From an uncultured Draconibacterium sp. (lineage in GTDB: Bacteria > Bacteroidota > Bacteroidia > Bacteroidales > Prolixibacteraceae): a DNA stretch of 64,000 bases. The notes beneath the pieces were generated by a model that was not told where the DNA came from, made no database searches, and saw only the letters and a list, made by a program, of their open reading frames with translations. Every line of letters begins with the position of its first letter. Positions within the stretch are counted from its first letter, which is position 1. Positions 23,796 through 33,059 of this stretch are shown one piece after another. The stretch lies in NCBI RefSeq assembly GCF_963675585.1, contig NZ_OY776414.1:165001-229000 (forward strand). The letters run 5' to 3'. The position numbers and the translations under genes were made by a program.

Positions 23796-24512
23796 ATGTT
23801 AGTCGACGTTTTTATTCCTTGTTTTATCGATCAGTTTTATCCCGAAACAGCTGCAAATTTTGTTGCTGTTTTAAAAAAAACGGGATGCGATGTACATTAT
23901 AACCCCGAGCAAACTTGTTGCGGGCAACCTGCCTATAATAGCGGGTACTGGAAGGAAGCAAAAACCATAGCGACTAAATTTTTAGACGATTTTGGACATG
24001 CCGGAATTGTAGTTGCGCCTTCGGCTTCCTGCATCGGATTTATCCGAAATTACTACCACAAACTATTCGAACACGAAACAGAACTATTAGAAAAAACACA
24101 AACAATTCGGAAACGCGTGTTTGAGTTTTCTGATTTTTTGGTGAACCATTTAAAAACAATTGATTTAGGAGCCGAATTTAACCACAAAGTTACTTTTCAC
24201 GATTCGTGTGCCGGTCTGCGCGAGTACGGCATAAAAGAAGAGCCGCGAAAACTATTAAAAGCAGTTAAAGGAATTGAGTTGCTTGAAATGGAAAAATTGG
24301 ATACCTGCTGTGGTTTTGGCGGAACCTTTGCTGCTAAATTTCATCATATTTCAACGGCAATGACCGAGCAAAAAGTGGAGCACGCGCTTAAAACAGGAGC
24401 CGAGTACATTGTATCAACTGAAGCCTCGTGTTTAATGAATATGGAAGCCTACATTAAAAAACAGAAATTACCCATTAAAACCATTCATCTGGTTGATATT
24501 CTTGCCGGGTAA
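23796..24512 (+). CDS. (Fe-S)-binding protein, LutA-like (CCG domains)
   Basis: A 238-residue protein with two cysteine-rich CCG domains: CCGQPAYNSGYWKEA at about 41-55 and CCGFGGTFAAKFHHIS at about 170-185. Each is preceded by an additional cysteine region (FIPCFIDQF; FHDSCAGLREYG). This is the layout of LutA, GlpC-type and glycolate-oxidase iron-sulfur subunits that handle lactate or glycolate electrons. LutA normally sits with lutB and lutC, but neither is adjacent here. It may work with partners encoded elsewhere. Confidence 0.85.
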   Translation: MLVDVFIPCFIDQFYPETAANFVAVLKKTGCDVHYNPEQTCCGQPAYNSGYWKEAKTIATKFLDDFGHAGIVVAPSASCIGFIRNYYHKLFEHETELLEKTQTIRKRVFEFSDFLVNHLKTIDLGAEFNHKVTFHDSCAGLREYGIKEEPRKLLKAVKGIELLEMEKLDTCCGFGGTFAAKFHHISTAMTEQKVEHALKTGAEYIVSTEASCLMNMEAYIKKQKLPIKTIHLVDILAG

Positions 24513-24594
24513 ATTGCTAAATTGAGAAACTGTAAAACTGCAGGTTTTTTTTCGTGTTTTATAATTGACATTTTGAGGGTTCACATCTTTATAT

Positions 24595-24701
24595 TAGGCA
24601 AAATGAGGAAATGATCGAGATACTGAATCAAGTTCAGGATGACGTTCGGTTAAATTTTGTGAGATAAGTTTTCTCGTCATACTGAATTTATTTCAGCATC
24701 T
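24595..24701. repeat. Dispersed 107-bp palindromic repeat, copy 1
   Basis: This block aligns end to end, without gaps, with 42354-42460 (about 80% identity by eye). It contains an ACTGAATCAAGTTCAGGAT arm, a spacer, and an inverted ACTGAATTTATTTCAGCAT arm, so it is a doublet of short palindromes in opposite orientation. It fills the gap between the LutA-like gene and the convergent MsbA-like gene. Confidence 0.75.
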
Positions 24702-24783
24702 TTTCAAAAACAACAGCAGACATATAAGATGATGTATCCGAGATATGAGTTTTAACCTGACACGGGAGGCTTGTAACTTTCTG

Positions 24784-26607
24784 CTAAAACATCTGCATTC
24801 CATGCAGTCTCTTGTAACGGCCGTCGAGTGTCATTAATTCCTCGTGGGTACCTTGTTCAACTATTTTACCTTCGTCTAACACACAAATAAGGTCGGCATT
24901 TTTAATGGTTGATAAACGGTGCGCAATTACCAGCGATGTTCGGTTCTTCATTAGGTTTTCCAAAGCTTCCTGCACCAGTTTTTCCGATTCAGTATCCAAA
25001 GCCGAAGTGGCTTCGTCGAGAATTAAAATGGGCGGATTTCGTAAAATAGCACGGGCGATTGACAAACGTTGTTTTTGGCCCCCCGAAAGTTTATCGCCAC
25101 GGTCTCCAATTTTTGTATTGTAACCATTCTCCGAAGCCAGAATAAAATCGTGTGCATTGGCAATTTTGGCCGCCTTTTCAACCTGTTCGGGTGTAGCGTC
25201 GTCAACACCAAAGGCAATGTTGTTGTAAATGGTATCGTTAAATAATATGGGTTCCTGGTTTACATTTCCAATCAGATTACGCAGCGATTTTATTTTCAAA
25301 TCGCGAATATCAGTCCCGTCTACTTCAATATTGCCTTCCGAAATGTCCCAAAAACGTGGCAGTAAATCAACCATTGTTGTTTTGCCACTTCCCGATGAAC
25401 CCACCAACGCAATGGTTTTTCCTTTTTTAATATCAAGCGAAATATCAGAAAGAACCACATTTGACCCGTAAGCGAATGTTACATTTTTGTATGAAATTTC
25501 GTTTTTAAAAGCATCAATGTCTTTCGCATTTGCTTTGTCTTTTATGGTAATTTCAGCATTTAGCACGTGGTCAATCCGCTGCATGGATGCAAGTCCTTTT
25601 TCGATGCTGTAAAGTGCGGTTGAAAATGCTTTTGCAGGATTAATTATTCCGTAGAAAAATACCATGTATCCAATAAATTCGGCTGCCGAAAGCGATGAAT
25701 CTTCACCTGTTAAAATAATACGACCACCGTACCAAAGTACAACCACAATTACAATGGTTCCTAAAAATTCGCTGGCCGGGTGCGCCAAATGGCGACGCCA
25801 CATCAGGCGGTTCATAATCAGGCGGTAATTGTGGTTTTCAGTCTGAAAACGACGAATGGCTTTTTCTTCAGCATTAAACGATTTTATGATTCGCAATCCT
25901 GATAAATCTTCTTCAATTATCGATAAAATTTCGCCTAGTTTATTCTGCCCTTTTGATGATACTTTTTTCAGGCTTCGTCCGATTCGTCCAATAATTAGTC
26001 CGGTTACCGGAAGCATTAAAAAAACAAACAGGGTTAGCGACCAGCTCATGTAAATCATTGCTCCCAAAAACACGATTATCAGAATCGGATTCTTGATCAT
26101 CATATCCAGCGAGTTGGCTATTGAGTTTTCAACTTCCTGCACATCGTTGGTGGTACGGGCCATAATATCGCCTTTGCGCTCTTCGGAGAAATACCCCAGA
26201 GGCAAACCAATTATCTTTTTATAAATAAGAGCTCGTATATCGAAAACAACTCCGTTTCTGAGTGAAATCAAAACAAAACTTGCCAGGTAAGTAAAGCCAA
26301 CTTTTAAAAGCGTTGCAATAATCAGTATAATACCAATTAAAACCAACGCCCGCTGTTGACCGTGCACCACAATAAAATGGCTGATGTAATAATTAATATT
26401 TTGGGTAATTGAATCCAGACTCATGGCAAACTCTGTTTTCTGGGTTACCAGTTCTTCTGTTTGAAAAAGTATGTTTAAAGCCGGAATTAGCATGGCAAAA
26501 GAAAATACGCCAAACAGAGCTCCCAAAATGTTGTATACAAGGTTCATGATGATTTTTCCTTTGTAAGGAGGAATAAATCGTTTCATGAGTATCAAGAATT
26601 CTTTCAT
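24784..26607 (-). CDS. ABC transporter, fused permease and ATPase (MsbA-like exporter)
   Basis: A 607-residue half-transporter. Residues 1-340 form a six-helix exporter domain and residues 360-607 form the ATPase domain. Walker A is GSSGSGKTT, the signature LSGGQKQR, Walker B ILILDEATSALD and the H-loop IAHRLSTI. It is closest in layout to MsbA lipid A flippases and to multidrug exporters, acting as a homodimer in the inner membrane. Its leader carries a CTTC-type repeat also seen ahead of miaB. Which substrate it moves is not decidable from sequence. Confidence 0.9.
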   Translation of the reverse strand: MKEFLILMKRFIPPYKGKIIMNLVYNILGALFGVFSFAMLIPALNILFQTEELVTQKTEFAMSLDSITQNINYYISHFIVVHGQQRALVLIGIILIIATLLKVGFTYLASFVLISLRNGVVFDIRALIYKKIIGLPLGYFSEERKGDIMARTTNDVQEVENSIANSLDMMIKNPILIIVFLGAMIYMSWSLTLFVFLMLPVTGLIIGRIGRSLKKVSSKGQNKLGEILSIIEEDLSGLRIIKSFNAEEKAIRRFQTENHNYRLIMNRLMWRRHLAHPASEFLGTIVIVVVLWYGGRIILTGEDSSLSAAEFIGYMVFFYGIINPAKAFSTALYSIEKGLASMQRIDHVLNAEITIKDKANAKDIDAFKNEISYKNVTFAYGSNVVLSDISLDIKKGKTIALVGSSGSGKTTMVDLLPRFWDISEGNIEVDGTDIRDLKIKSLRNLIGNVNQEPILFNDTIYNNIAFGVDDATPEQVEKAAKIANAHDFILASENGYNTKIGDRGDKLSGGQKQRLSIARAILRNPPILILDEATSALDTESEKLVQEALENLMKNRTSLVIAHRLSTIKNADLICVLDEGKIVEQGTHEELMTLDGRYKRLHGMQMF

Positions 26608-26612
26608 ATTGA

Positions 26613-26664
26613 AGAAGACCGAAGACTGCAGACTGCAGACCGAAGTCAGAAGCCGGCGTCTTCT
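26613..26664 (-). repeat. CTTC/GTCT-rich repeat in the leader of the MsbA-like gene
   Basis: Read on the minus strand this contains repeated GTCTGCAGTCTGCAGTCTTC-type units ending 5 bases before the start codon of the exporter gene. It resembles the leader repeat before miaB (6257-6300) and has the same orientation relative to the gene. Confidence 0.6.
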
Positions 26665-26746
26665 TTTTTTATTTTGATTTATATATTAATTTGAAAGGAA
26701 TAAGAATTTTACTCATTCCTCACTACTAATATCTACTTGTCGTACT

Positions 26747-28093
26747 TTAAAATATTCCGGTATAGTTCTGAGGCGTAATTTGTTTTAACTCCTCTTTTAC
26801 TGCATCACTAACGTCGAGCGTATCCACAAAATTGTGAATGGCCTCTTTATTAATCACCTCATTTTTACGAGTCAGGTCTTTTAGTGCTTCGTAAGGATTA
26901 GGGAAAAATTCGCGACGTAAAATGGTTTGAATTGCTTCGGCAACTACTGCCCAATTGTCTTCCAAATCTTTTGCAATTGCTGCTTCGTTAATCAGAATTT
27001 TGTTTAATCCTTTTAAGGTCGATTTCATGGCAATAATTGTATGGCCAAACGGAACACCAATAAAACGTGTAACGGTAGAGTCAGTTAAGTCGCGCTGTAA
27101 TCGCGAAACCGGTAATTTAGACGATAATTGCTCGAAACCGGCATTGGCGATGCTAATGTTACCTTCCGAGTTTTCAAAATCGATCGGATTTACTTTGTGT
27201 GGCATGGTTGACGAACCAACTTCACCTTTTTTAATTTTTTGCTTGAAATAACCCATCGAAATGTAAGTCCAGATGTCGCGGTCCAAATCAAGAATAATAT
27301 TATTGATACGTTTTAGTGCATCGAAAATAGCACTGTGATTGTCGTAATGCGAAATTTGTGTGGTAAACTGCGAACGGTTTAAACCAAGGTTTTCTTTGCA
27401 GAATTTATTGGCAAACTCTTCCCAGTTAATGTTGGGATAAGCTACATAGTGCGCATTAAAATTACCGGTGGCACCACCAAATTTGGCATCAATGGCAATC
27501 GATTTTAATTGCACCAACTGCACCATAATTCGCTCGATAAAAACTTTAAACTCTTTACCCAATTTGGTAGGAGATGCAGGTTGTCCGTGTGTTTTTGCCA
27601 ACATCGGAATATCTTTCCACTCGTTTGCCAGCGTCAGTAATTTTTCAATTAACTGCTGCAAAAGCGGGTGGTATTCAAACTCCAAAGCTTCCTGAATCGA
27701 TTTTGGAATTGCCGTATTATTGGCATCCTGCGATGTAAGCGCAAAATGAATAAACTCTTTGTATTTGCTCAGGTCAAGCTTGTCAAACGCTTCTTTTATA
27801 AAATATTCAACGGCTTTCACATCGTGGTTGGTTACACTTTCAATTTCTTTGATACGAGTTGCATCGGCCAGCGAAAAATCTTTGTGTATGGTACGAAGCT
27901 TATCCAGTTTGTCTTTTGAGATGCCGGCAAGTTGTGGCAGGGGAATTTCGCAAAGTGCAATAAAGTATTCGATTTCAGTAAATACCCTGTATTTTATCAA
28001 GGCAAATTCACTAAAATATTTTCCAAGACCTTCAACTTTGTCACTGTATCTTCCGTCAACCGGAGAAATTGCTGTTAATGTATTCAACTCCAT
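26747..28093 (-). CDS. purB: Adenylosuccinate lyase
   Basis: A 448-residue fumarase/aspartase-superfamily enzyme. Diagnostic segments are MLAKTHGQPASPT (catalytic His region) and the signature GSSTMPHKVNPIDFENSEGN carrying the catalytic serine loop. The N-terminus LTAISPVDGRYSDKVEGL is typical of the long (E. coli-like) PurB form. It removes fumarate from SAICAR and adenylosuccinate in purine synthesis, as a cytoplasmic homotetramer. The gene stands alone, divergent from the NfeD gene. Confidence 0.96.
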   Translation of the reverse strand: MELNTLTAISPVDGRYSDKVEGLGKYFSEFALIKYRVFTEIEYFIALCEIPLPQLAGISKDKLDKLRTIHKDFSLADATRIKEIESVTNHDVKAVEYFIKEAFDKLDLSKYKEFIHFALTSQDANNTAIPKSIQEALEFEYHPLLQQLIEKLLTLANEWKDIPMLAKTHGQPASPTKLGKEFKVFIERIMVQLVQLKSIAIDAKFGGATGNFNAHYVAYPNINWEEFANKFCKENLGLNRSQFTTQISHYDNHSAIFDALKRINNIILDLDRDIWTYISMGYFKQKIKKGEVGSSTMPHKVNPIDFENSEGNISIANAGFEQLSSKLPVSRLQRDLTDSTVTRFIGVPFGHTIIAMKSTLKGLNKILINEAAIAKDLEDNWAVVAEAIQTILRREFFPNPYEALKDLTRKNEVINKEAIHNFVDTLDVSDAVKEELKQITPQNYTGIF

Positions 28094-28183
28094 TTTTTAT
28101 TTTGATTTGTTTGAAAGCAAGAATTATTCCTTCAAAATCTCACTCTTCAAGTCTGATAATCTGTTCACTAAATTAATAAAGCG

Positions 28184-28191
28184 CAAATTTA
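28184..28191 (-). promoter_or_regulatory. -7 box of the predicted purB promoter
   Basis: On the minus strand this reads TAAATTTG, followed by C, a match to the TAnnTTTG element. It lies about 90 bases upstream of the purB start. No convincing -33 TTG is seen at the standard spacing. Confidence 0.45.
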
Positions 28192-28311
28192 ACAAATTAA
28201 CTTTAGTACCATTGAAGTGGGCCTACGATTTTAAGATTCATTAACCCTGCATGGCAGCGAGGAACAGGAACCGGTGTATAACGAAGATATTTTTAAGTTT
28301 TGGACATTATT

Positions 28312-28339
28312 TGTAATTTGGATTTTGTAATTTGGATTT
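28312..28339. repeat. Two tandem 14-bp units upstream of the NfeD gene
   Basis: TGTAATTTGGATTT occurs twice in direct succession, ending 20 bases before the NfeD start. It could be an operator or a simple duplication. Confidence 0.7.
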
Positions 28340-28359
28340 TATAAAATCACTGTAAAGAC

Positions 28360-29769
28360 ATGAAATTAAAAAGATTCTGGATTCTACTGTTTGTTGTTGC
28401 CGCGCTGGCAGCATTTGCTCAGGAAACTAAAAAAACAGTAGTATACAAGCTTAATATCAAACAGGAAATCTCGCCGGCTACCCGCAGGCAGGTCAGTCAG
28501 GCTTTTGATGCGGCCGACTCGCTAAAGGCTGATGTGTTTCTTATTCACATGAATACCTACGGAGGAACCGTGGTTGATGCGGACTCGATTCGTACACGAA
28601 TTTTGCAAAGTAAAATACCCGTTTACGTATTTATCGATAACAATGCGGCATCAGCCGGAGCATTGATTTCGATTGCCTGCGATGGAATTTATATGCGTCC
28701 CGGAGGAAGTATTGGTGCTGCTACCGTTGTAAACCAAACCGGACAGGCCATGCCTGACAAATACCAGAGTTACATGCGTTCTACCATGCGTGCAACAGCC
28801 GAAGCACACGGAAAAGATACCATTGTAACCGCTGAAAATGATACGATTTACAAATGGTTTCGCGATCCGCAAATTGCAGAAGCAATGGTTGATCAGCGAA
28901 TTTTTATCGAAGGTATTTCTGATACCGGCAAGGTATTGACTTTTACACCCCTGGAAGCCATGGAAAATGGTTTTTGTGAAGGAACAGCCGAAACGGTTGA
29001 TGAGGTTTTGCACCAGGTTGGTGTTGACGATTATGAACTGATTGAATACGCACCCAGCTTTATTGAAAAGATCATTGGATTTTTAGTTCATCCAATGATT
29101 TCGGGTTTGCTGATTATGGCCATTGTGGGCGGAATTTATTTCGAAATGCAATCGCCGGGAATTGGTTTCCCACTTGGAATTGCAATTTTGGCTGCCATAC
29201 TTTATTTCGCTCCGCTTTACCTCGAAGGTTTGGCGGCAAACTGGGAGATTGTACTTTTTGTGGTGGGCGTTATTTTAATAGCAGTAGAAATATTTGCGAT
29301 TCCCGGTTTTGGAGTGGCCGGAATACTGGGCGTTTCATTTATGTTTATTGGTTTGGTGCTGAGTCTTATCGACAATGTAAACTTTGATTTTGACGGAGTT
29401 CATATGGATGGAGTAGGAGTAGCAATTACCACTGTAGTTTTGGGGATTTTTGGCGGATTTGTTCTTTCGCTTTATCTGGGGAAAAGAGTGTTTAGTGCCA
29501 ATTCGGGGCCATTTAAAAACATGTCGTTGCATACAGTACAAAAAGTAAATGAAGGTTATGTAAGTGTCGATACACGTTTGTTTCAACTGATTGGTAAAAC
29601 AGGAGTTACACAAACCGTACTTCGTCCGGGCGGTAAAATTAGTATTGAAGGAGAGGTATTTGATGCCGTTTCGGAAAGCGGTTTTATCGAAAAAGGTGAG
29701 AAAGTGGTTGTAACCCGAATGGAATCGGTTCAGTTGTTTGTTGATTTGGCAGAAGAGTCCGCAGTTTGA
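28360..29769 (+). CDS. nfeD: NfeD family protein (ClpP-like membrane serine protease)
   Basis: A 469-residue protein with a signal peptide (cleavage near AAFAQ), then a ClpP-class domain (25-220). The predicted nucleophile Ser98 lies in NNAASAGALIS, followed by YMRPGGSIGAATVV. After that come four or five transmembrane helices (about 235-375) and a C-terminal OB-fold NfeD domain (GVTQTVLRPGGKISIEGEVFDAV, about 412-460). NfeD proteases partner with SPFH/flotillin-like proteins in membrane quality control. No flotillin-like gene is next to it here. Confidence 0.9.
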   Translation: MKLKRFWILLFVVAALAAFAQETKKTVVYKLNIKQEISPATRRQVSQAFDAADSLKADVFLIHMNTYGGTVVDADSIRTRILQSKIPVYVFIDNNAASAGALISIACDGIYMRPGGSIGAATVVNQTGQAMPDKYQSYMRSTMRATAEAHGKDTIVTAENDTIYKWFRDPQIAEAMVDQRIFIEGISDTGKVLTFTPLEAMENGFCEGTAETVDEVLHQVGVDDYELIEYAPSFIEKIIGFLVHPMISGLLIMAIVGGIYFEMQSPGIGFPLGIAILAAILYFAPLYLEGLAANWEIVLFVVGVILIAVEIFAIPGFGVAGILGVSFMFIGLVLSLIDNVNFDFDGVHMDGVGVAITTVVLGIFGGFVLSLYLGKRVFSANSGPFKNMSLHTVQKVNEGYVSVDTRLFQLIGKTGVTQTVLRPGGKISIEGEVFDAVSESGFIEKGEKVVVTRMESVQLFVDLAEESAV

Positions 29770-29793
29770 TTTTAAGGCGAAGTAGTATAAAAT

Positions 29794-29844
29794 AAAAAAT
29801 CCGATCCTGTTTCAGTTGAAAGAATTAGGATCGGATTTTTTTTA
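29794..29844. terminator. Bidirectional intrinsic terminator between nfeD and the C1B peptidase gene
   Basis: Long complementary arms AAAAAATCCGATCCT and AGGATCGGATTTTTTT flank a short loop. A/T tails on both sides allow it to stop both convergent transcripts. Confidence 0.88.
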
Positions 29845-29848
29845 CTGT

Positions 29849-31222
29849 CTAAAACATCCAGTCCCAGGGCGGAAGTAATGTCGCTTCAGTTTCGTAAATT
29901 TTTAAAACTTCAGGTGTTACAAATTTTTTGTGGATCACAATTCGAAACATAAATTCATCGAACCATTCATCGGTAAAGGTTAAATATCCTTTGTGCCCGG
30001 CTTCAGTTCCCCAGCTGTTTTCAAACTGCCATTTGGTGGTATTTCCGTTTTTGTCTAAATCTACCGCAATAAGTGCCATTCCGTGCGACGAACCACTGGC
30101 ACCGGTTTGAATGCGTTCGGCCTTGTTCATTCCAAACGTTACACCGTAAACCGATTCATAATCAAAATTATCAACGTCGAGTATTCCGTATTTTCGGTCG
30201 AGTTGCTGGCCAACGTCGCACGATGCATAAATGGCTTCGTTGTTTTTTATCGATTCAACAGCCATTGCTTTTATCGCGCGGTTGGCAAGATTTACATAGT
30301 GCCAGTTCACTCCTTCTTCCACATTGCGGTAATTGTCTATTTCGTAATGTACATTAAACGGTCGTGTTGGATCGTTCATCAGCATTACATAATCTTTTAC
30401 CTGAACATCGCCCAACACCTGTTCTTTAAACTGCATTGGAGTATATGTTTGGTAGTCCGAAACGGTTTTGTTTTTGTCTTCGTACCGCCAGGTAAATTCA
30501 GTAGGTGGAACGCCAAGGTTTAGCACAAGCATACGATACACTTCCTTCATCATTTCGGTACGTTTCGCTTGCAATTCTTTGGGTTTGGCTCCATTTGCTG
30601 CAGCTTCGCGCAAACGAATGCCATCTTCTTTTAATTTCAGGTTAATAAATTTTACCATGTCACGGGTGTTGTCGCTCGAATGTGTCTCGGTCATTGCTTC
30701 CTTCGGAATCATGCCGTATTTATCAACCAGATTTGCAAAGCTGCTCCACATTCCTCCATCGTCGATGGGCGATCGCAGGTACCACTGAACGTAACGATCA
30801 TCAATCGGTTTGTCAGCGGTTTCAATCATATTGTTTAAGTAGAGGTTTGCCTTTTCAAACAAATCCCAGAAATAAAGGTAGTTTTGAGAGAACTCAAATG
30901 AATTCAGATTAAATACTTCCATTGCTTTTGGGCGGAAAAGATTTAATGAAGTAAACAACCAGCATCGACCCGATTTTTGTTGGTTGGTAATTCCTTTTAC
31001 ATCAACCCAGTACGTAAAATTATGATCGTCTTCGTTGATGTTTTCAAGGTTTTTGGCCAAATTATTAATGTCGTTGTTCGACAAAGCATTTTGCATTCCT
31101 TTGGTATAGGCATCCATTTTTAACGAATTCCTGATTTCTCCAATGGCATCTTTGTCGAGTTGTTGTGCCGAAAGCCCAAAAGCAAAAAGAAGCGCAAAAA
31201 GGGCCAAACTTAATTTTTTCAT
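29849..31222 (-). CDS. C1B papain-like aminopeptidase (PepC/bleomycin hydrolase type), secreted
   Basis: A 457-residue protein with a signal peptide (cleavage near GLSAQ). The active site reads NQQKSGRCWLF (oxyanion Gln, nucleophile Cys87). The catalytic His lies in SGSSHGMALIAVDL and Asn in KWQFENSWG near the C-terminus. The C1B family includes PepC and bleomycin hydrolase, usually cytoplasmic hexamers; Bacteroidota have exported versions such as this. ATG 31222 is chosen over one at 31273 because it begins the signal peptide. Confidence 0.92.
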   Translation of the reverse strand: MKKLSLALFALLFAFGLSAQQLDKDAIGEIRNSLKMDAYTKGMQNALSNNDINNLAKNLENINEDDHNFTYWVDVKGITNQQKSGRCWLFTSLNLFRPKAMEVFNLNSFEFSQNYLYFWDLFEKANLYLNNMIETADKPIDDRYVQWYLRSPIDDGGMWSSFANLVDKYGMIPKEAMTETHSSDNTRDMVKFINLKLKEDGIRLREAAANGAKPKELQAKRTEMMKEVYRMLVLNLGVPPTEFTWRYEDKNKTVSDYQTYTPMQFKEQVLGDVQVKDYVMLMNDPTRPFNVHYEIDNYRNVEEGVNWHYVNLANRAIKAMAVESIKNNEAIYASCDVGQQLDRKYGILDVDNFDYESVYGVTFGMNKAERIQTGASGSSHGMALIAVDLDKNGNTTKWQFENSWGTEAGHKGYLTFTDEWFDEFMFRIVIHKKFVTPEVLKIYETEATLLPPWDWMF

Positions 31223-31372
31223 ATATCGCATTTTTTTATCAGAAGCGTAAAAATAGTATAAAATGGATGCCACTAAACTGAGTAATGACAGGATATGAAT
31301 GATTCTGCCTATTTTAGGTCGTCGATGTTCTTATTACGCACAAAGAATATATCTTTCCAATAACTCTGTTTT

Positions 31373-32269
31373 TTATCGGTTCTGAACCAGGTATTCGATG
31401 TGTTCAACGCCGCTTCCGCAGCAACCGCCAAGAACTTTCACACCCCATTTTTTATTGAGTTCCAACATTTGATCTCCCCATTCCTGAATGTTATCAACAT
31501 GAAGACAGTCGGCATTTTCCAAATCGCAGTGGTCGAGTGATGAGGAATTGGCATTAAATGCAATCAATCGATGGAAGATGGATTTGTCTTGTTTTTCAGG
31601 AAGTAAAAACGAGGGGTGAGCACAATTTACCGCATAACCAAGTGGAGGTTTCGGTACTGAAGAATCGATTGTCTTTATGGCTTCGGCCAGTGTTGTGCCG
31701 TCCAGTATTTTTCCCTGGCGTGAAATTACAAAACTAATAATATAAGGCGTGTTAGTTTGTGCTGCTGCCCTGGCAATTCCAAGCGCTTCGCTTAAAGCCG
31801 GAATTGTTTCGCAAATCAGAAAATCGACGCCACCTTTTACCAGCTCGTTTATTTGCCAAGTGTGAAATTCCTGTGCTTCTTCAGCAGATAAAGCTTCTTC
31901 GGGAGTGTAACAATCGTTTTTACATCCGAACAATCCTCCAATTTTAATTTGTTGCGAAAAGTTTGGAAACTCATCTCTTATAGTTTGCATAAAATGGCAG
32001 GCATCCACGTTAATGGAAGAACGAACCTGGCTTGCTTTCACTCTTTCTGAATTGGTTCGCCAGGTTGGTGTTGTTAAAAAAATGGGAAGCCCGGCTTTTT
32101 CTGCAATCTGAATATAACTTTTGTAAATTCCAGAAAGAAATACTTTTTGTTCCTTGTAAATTAGAGGTGCGTTGGCAAGTGTTGGATGAAGTTTTATGTT
32201 TGATCTCCGAATGATCTCGTTTACAGAACCTTCGGCAAGTATAAATTTGTTTTGTAGTATGTTTTGCAC
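31373..32269 (-). CDS. Homocysteine S-methyltransferase family protein
   Basis: A 298-residue TIM-barrel protein with the zinc-binding cysteines of the family: GYAVNCAHPS (about 210-219) and the C-terminal VLGGCCGSG. The middle has GGLFGCKNDCYTPEEALS and CETIPALSEALGIARAA. The N-terminal motif, usually DGAMGT-like, is here AEGSVNE, so it is a divergent member. Known enzymes methylate homocysteine from S-methylmethionine or SAM; related zinc thiol methyltransferases are possible. Confidence 0.85.
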   Translation of the reverse strand: MQNILQNKFILAEGSVNEIIRRSNIKLHPTLANAPLIYKEQKVFLSGIYKSYIQIAEKAGLPIFLTTPTWRTNSERVKASQVRSSINVDACHFMQTIRDEFPNFSQQIKIGGLFGCKNDCYTPEEALSAEEAQEFHTWQINELVKGGVDFLICETIPALSEALGIARAAAQTNTPYIISFVISRQGKILDGTTLAEAIKTIDSSVPKPPLGYAVNCAHPSFLLPEKQDKSIFHRLIAFNANSSSLDHCDLENADCLHVDNIQEWGDQMLELNKKWGVKVLGGCCGSGVEHIEYLVQNR

Positions 32270-33008
32270 AGTTGCTATTTTTTGGAGCTGCTAAGTTATA
32301 AATACTGGCAATTTATCGCCGATTTGAAATAGAAAGAAATCGCTGCTGATTTTGGATCACATTTAAATGCCGGTGGAGGAATTATTAATTCACCTGGATA
32401 AAACATTTTTCTCGCTACGCTGCGACTAGCTTTTTTCTTCAGCAAAAAAAGTCAGCACGAAGAAGGCATTTCTGAGCCCGCCGCTGACATGAAAATTACT
32501 AAAATTTAGCGAACTCCGCTAAAAGAAAAGAACTCCACTGACACTCCATTCTTCCGGTCAGTGTCAAACAGCTTTTCTTTTTTAACGCTGCATTCCCAAA
32601 ATTTCTTAACGCATTTTCCTGAAGGCGGACTTACGACCTGCTAACCATGCAATATATTATAACATCCGTTCGCGAGTCGGCCTTTTTTGATCAAGAGCTG
32701 AATCAAAACAAAGCCTTACTGAGAGCGGGAAGCTCCGAATGCATGAGGAGATCACCCGTCCGAAGTTAGGCTTTGTAAGGATGAAGTACGATGATCAAAA
32801 GTAGCCTTGATCTTTGTGCATACTATTTGGATTAAGCCAAATAGTATGGCCTCCGGCAGGAAAGAAAGCACCACTTTTAAACAATCTATTCGATGATTAA
32901 TTTATATTTCTGGCCAGAATAGTAGCGAACATAATTGCATAAAAAATTGAAATCCATCAGATTTACCGGTGATCCCTGATTTTTACGAGAATGGTGGTTG
33001 AATAGGGG
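32270..33008. other. Long gene-free region rich in inverted repeats, possible degenerate mobile or repetitive element
   Basis: No credible ORF is present on either strand. There are nested inverted repeats: AAAAGAAAAG (32522-32531) with CTTTTCTTTT (32573-32582); CAAAGCCTTAC near 32708 with GTTAGGCTTTG near 32765; and a perfect 12-bp stem CATACTATTTGG / CCAAATAGTATG (32819-32830 and 32837-32848). Base composition is richer in GC than neighbouring intergenic DNA. It may be a multi-copy non-coding element or a decayed insertion. I could not find target-site duplications. Confidence 0.5.
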
Positions 33009-33009
33009 C

Positions 33010-33042
33010 AAAAAAAAATCCTGTCACCGACAGGATTTTTTT
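33010..33042 (-). terminator. Intrinsic terminator of the cold-shock gene
   Basis: A stem AAAATCCTGTC / GACAGGATTTT with an ACC loop has A-rich and T-rich flanks. It lies 18 bases beyond the cold-shock gene stop on the minus strand. Confidence 0.85.
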
Positions 33043-33059
33043 CAACATGTAATATATAA

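Noticed and set aside
30083-30523. Plus-strand 146-codon open frame
   Set aside because: It is antisense to the C1B peptidase gene whose catalytic motifs are intact, and it has no family features.
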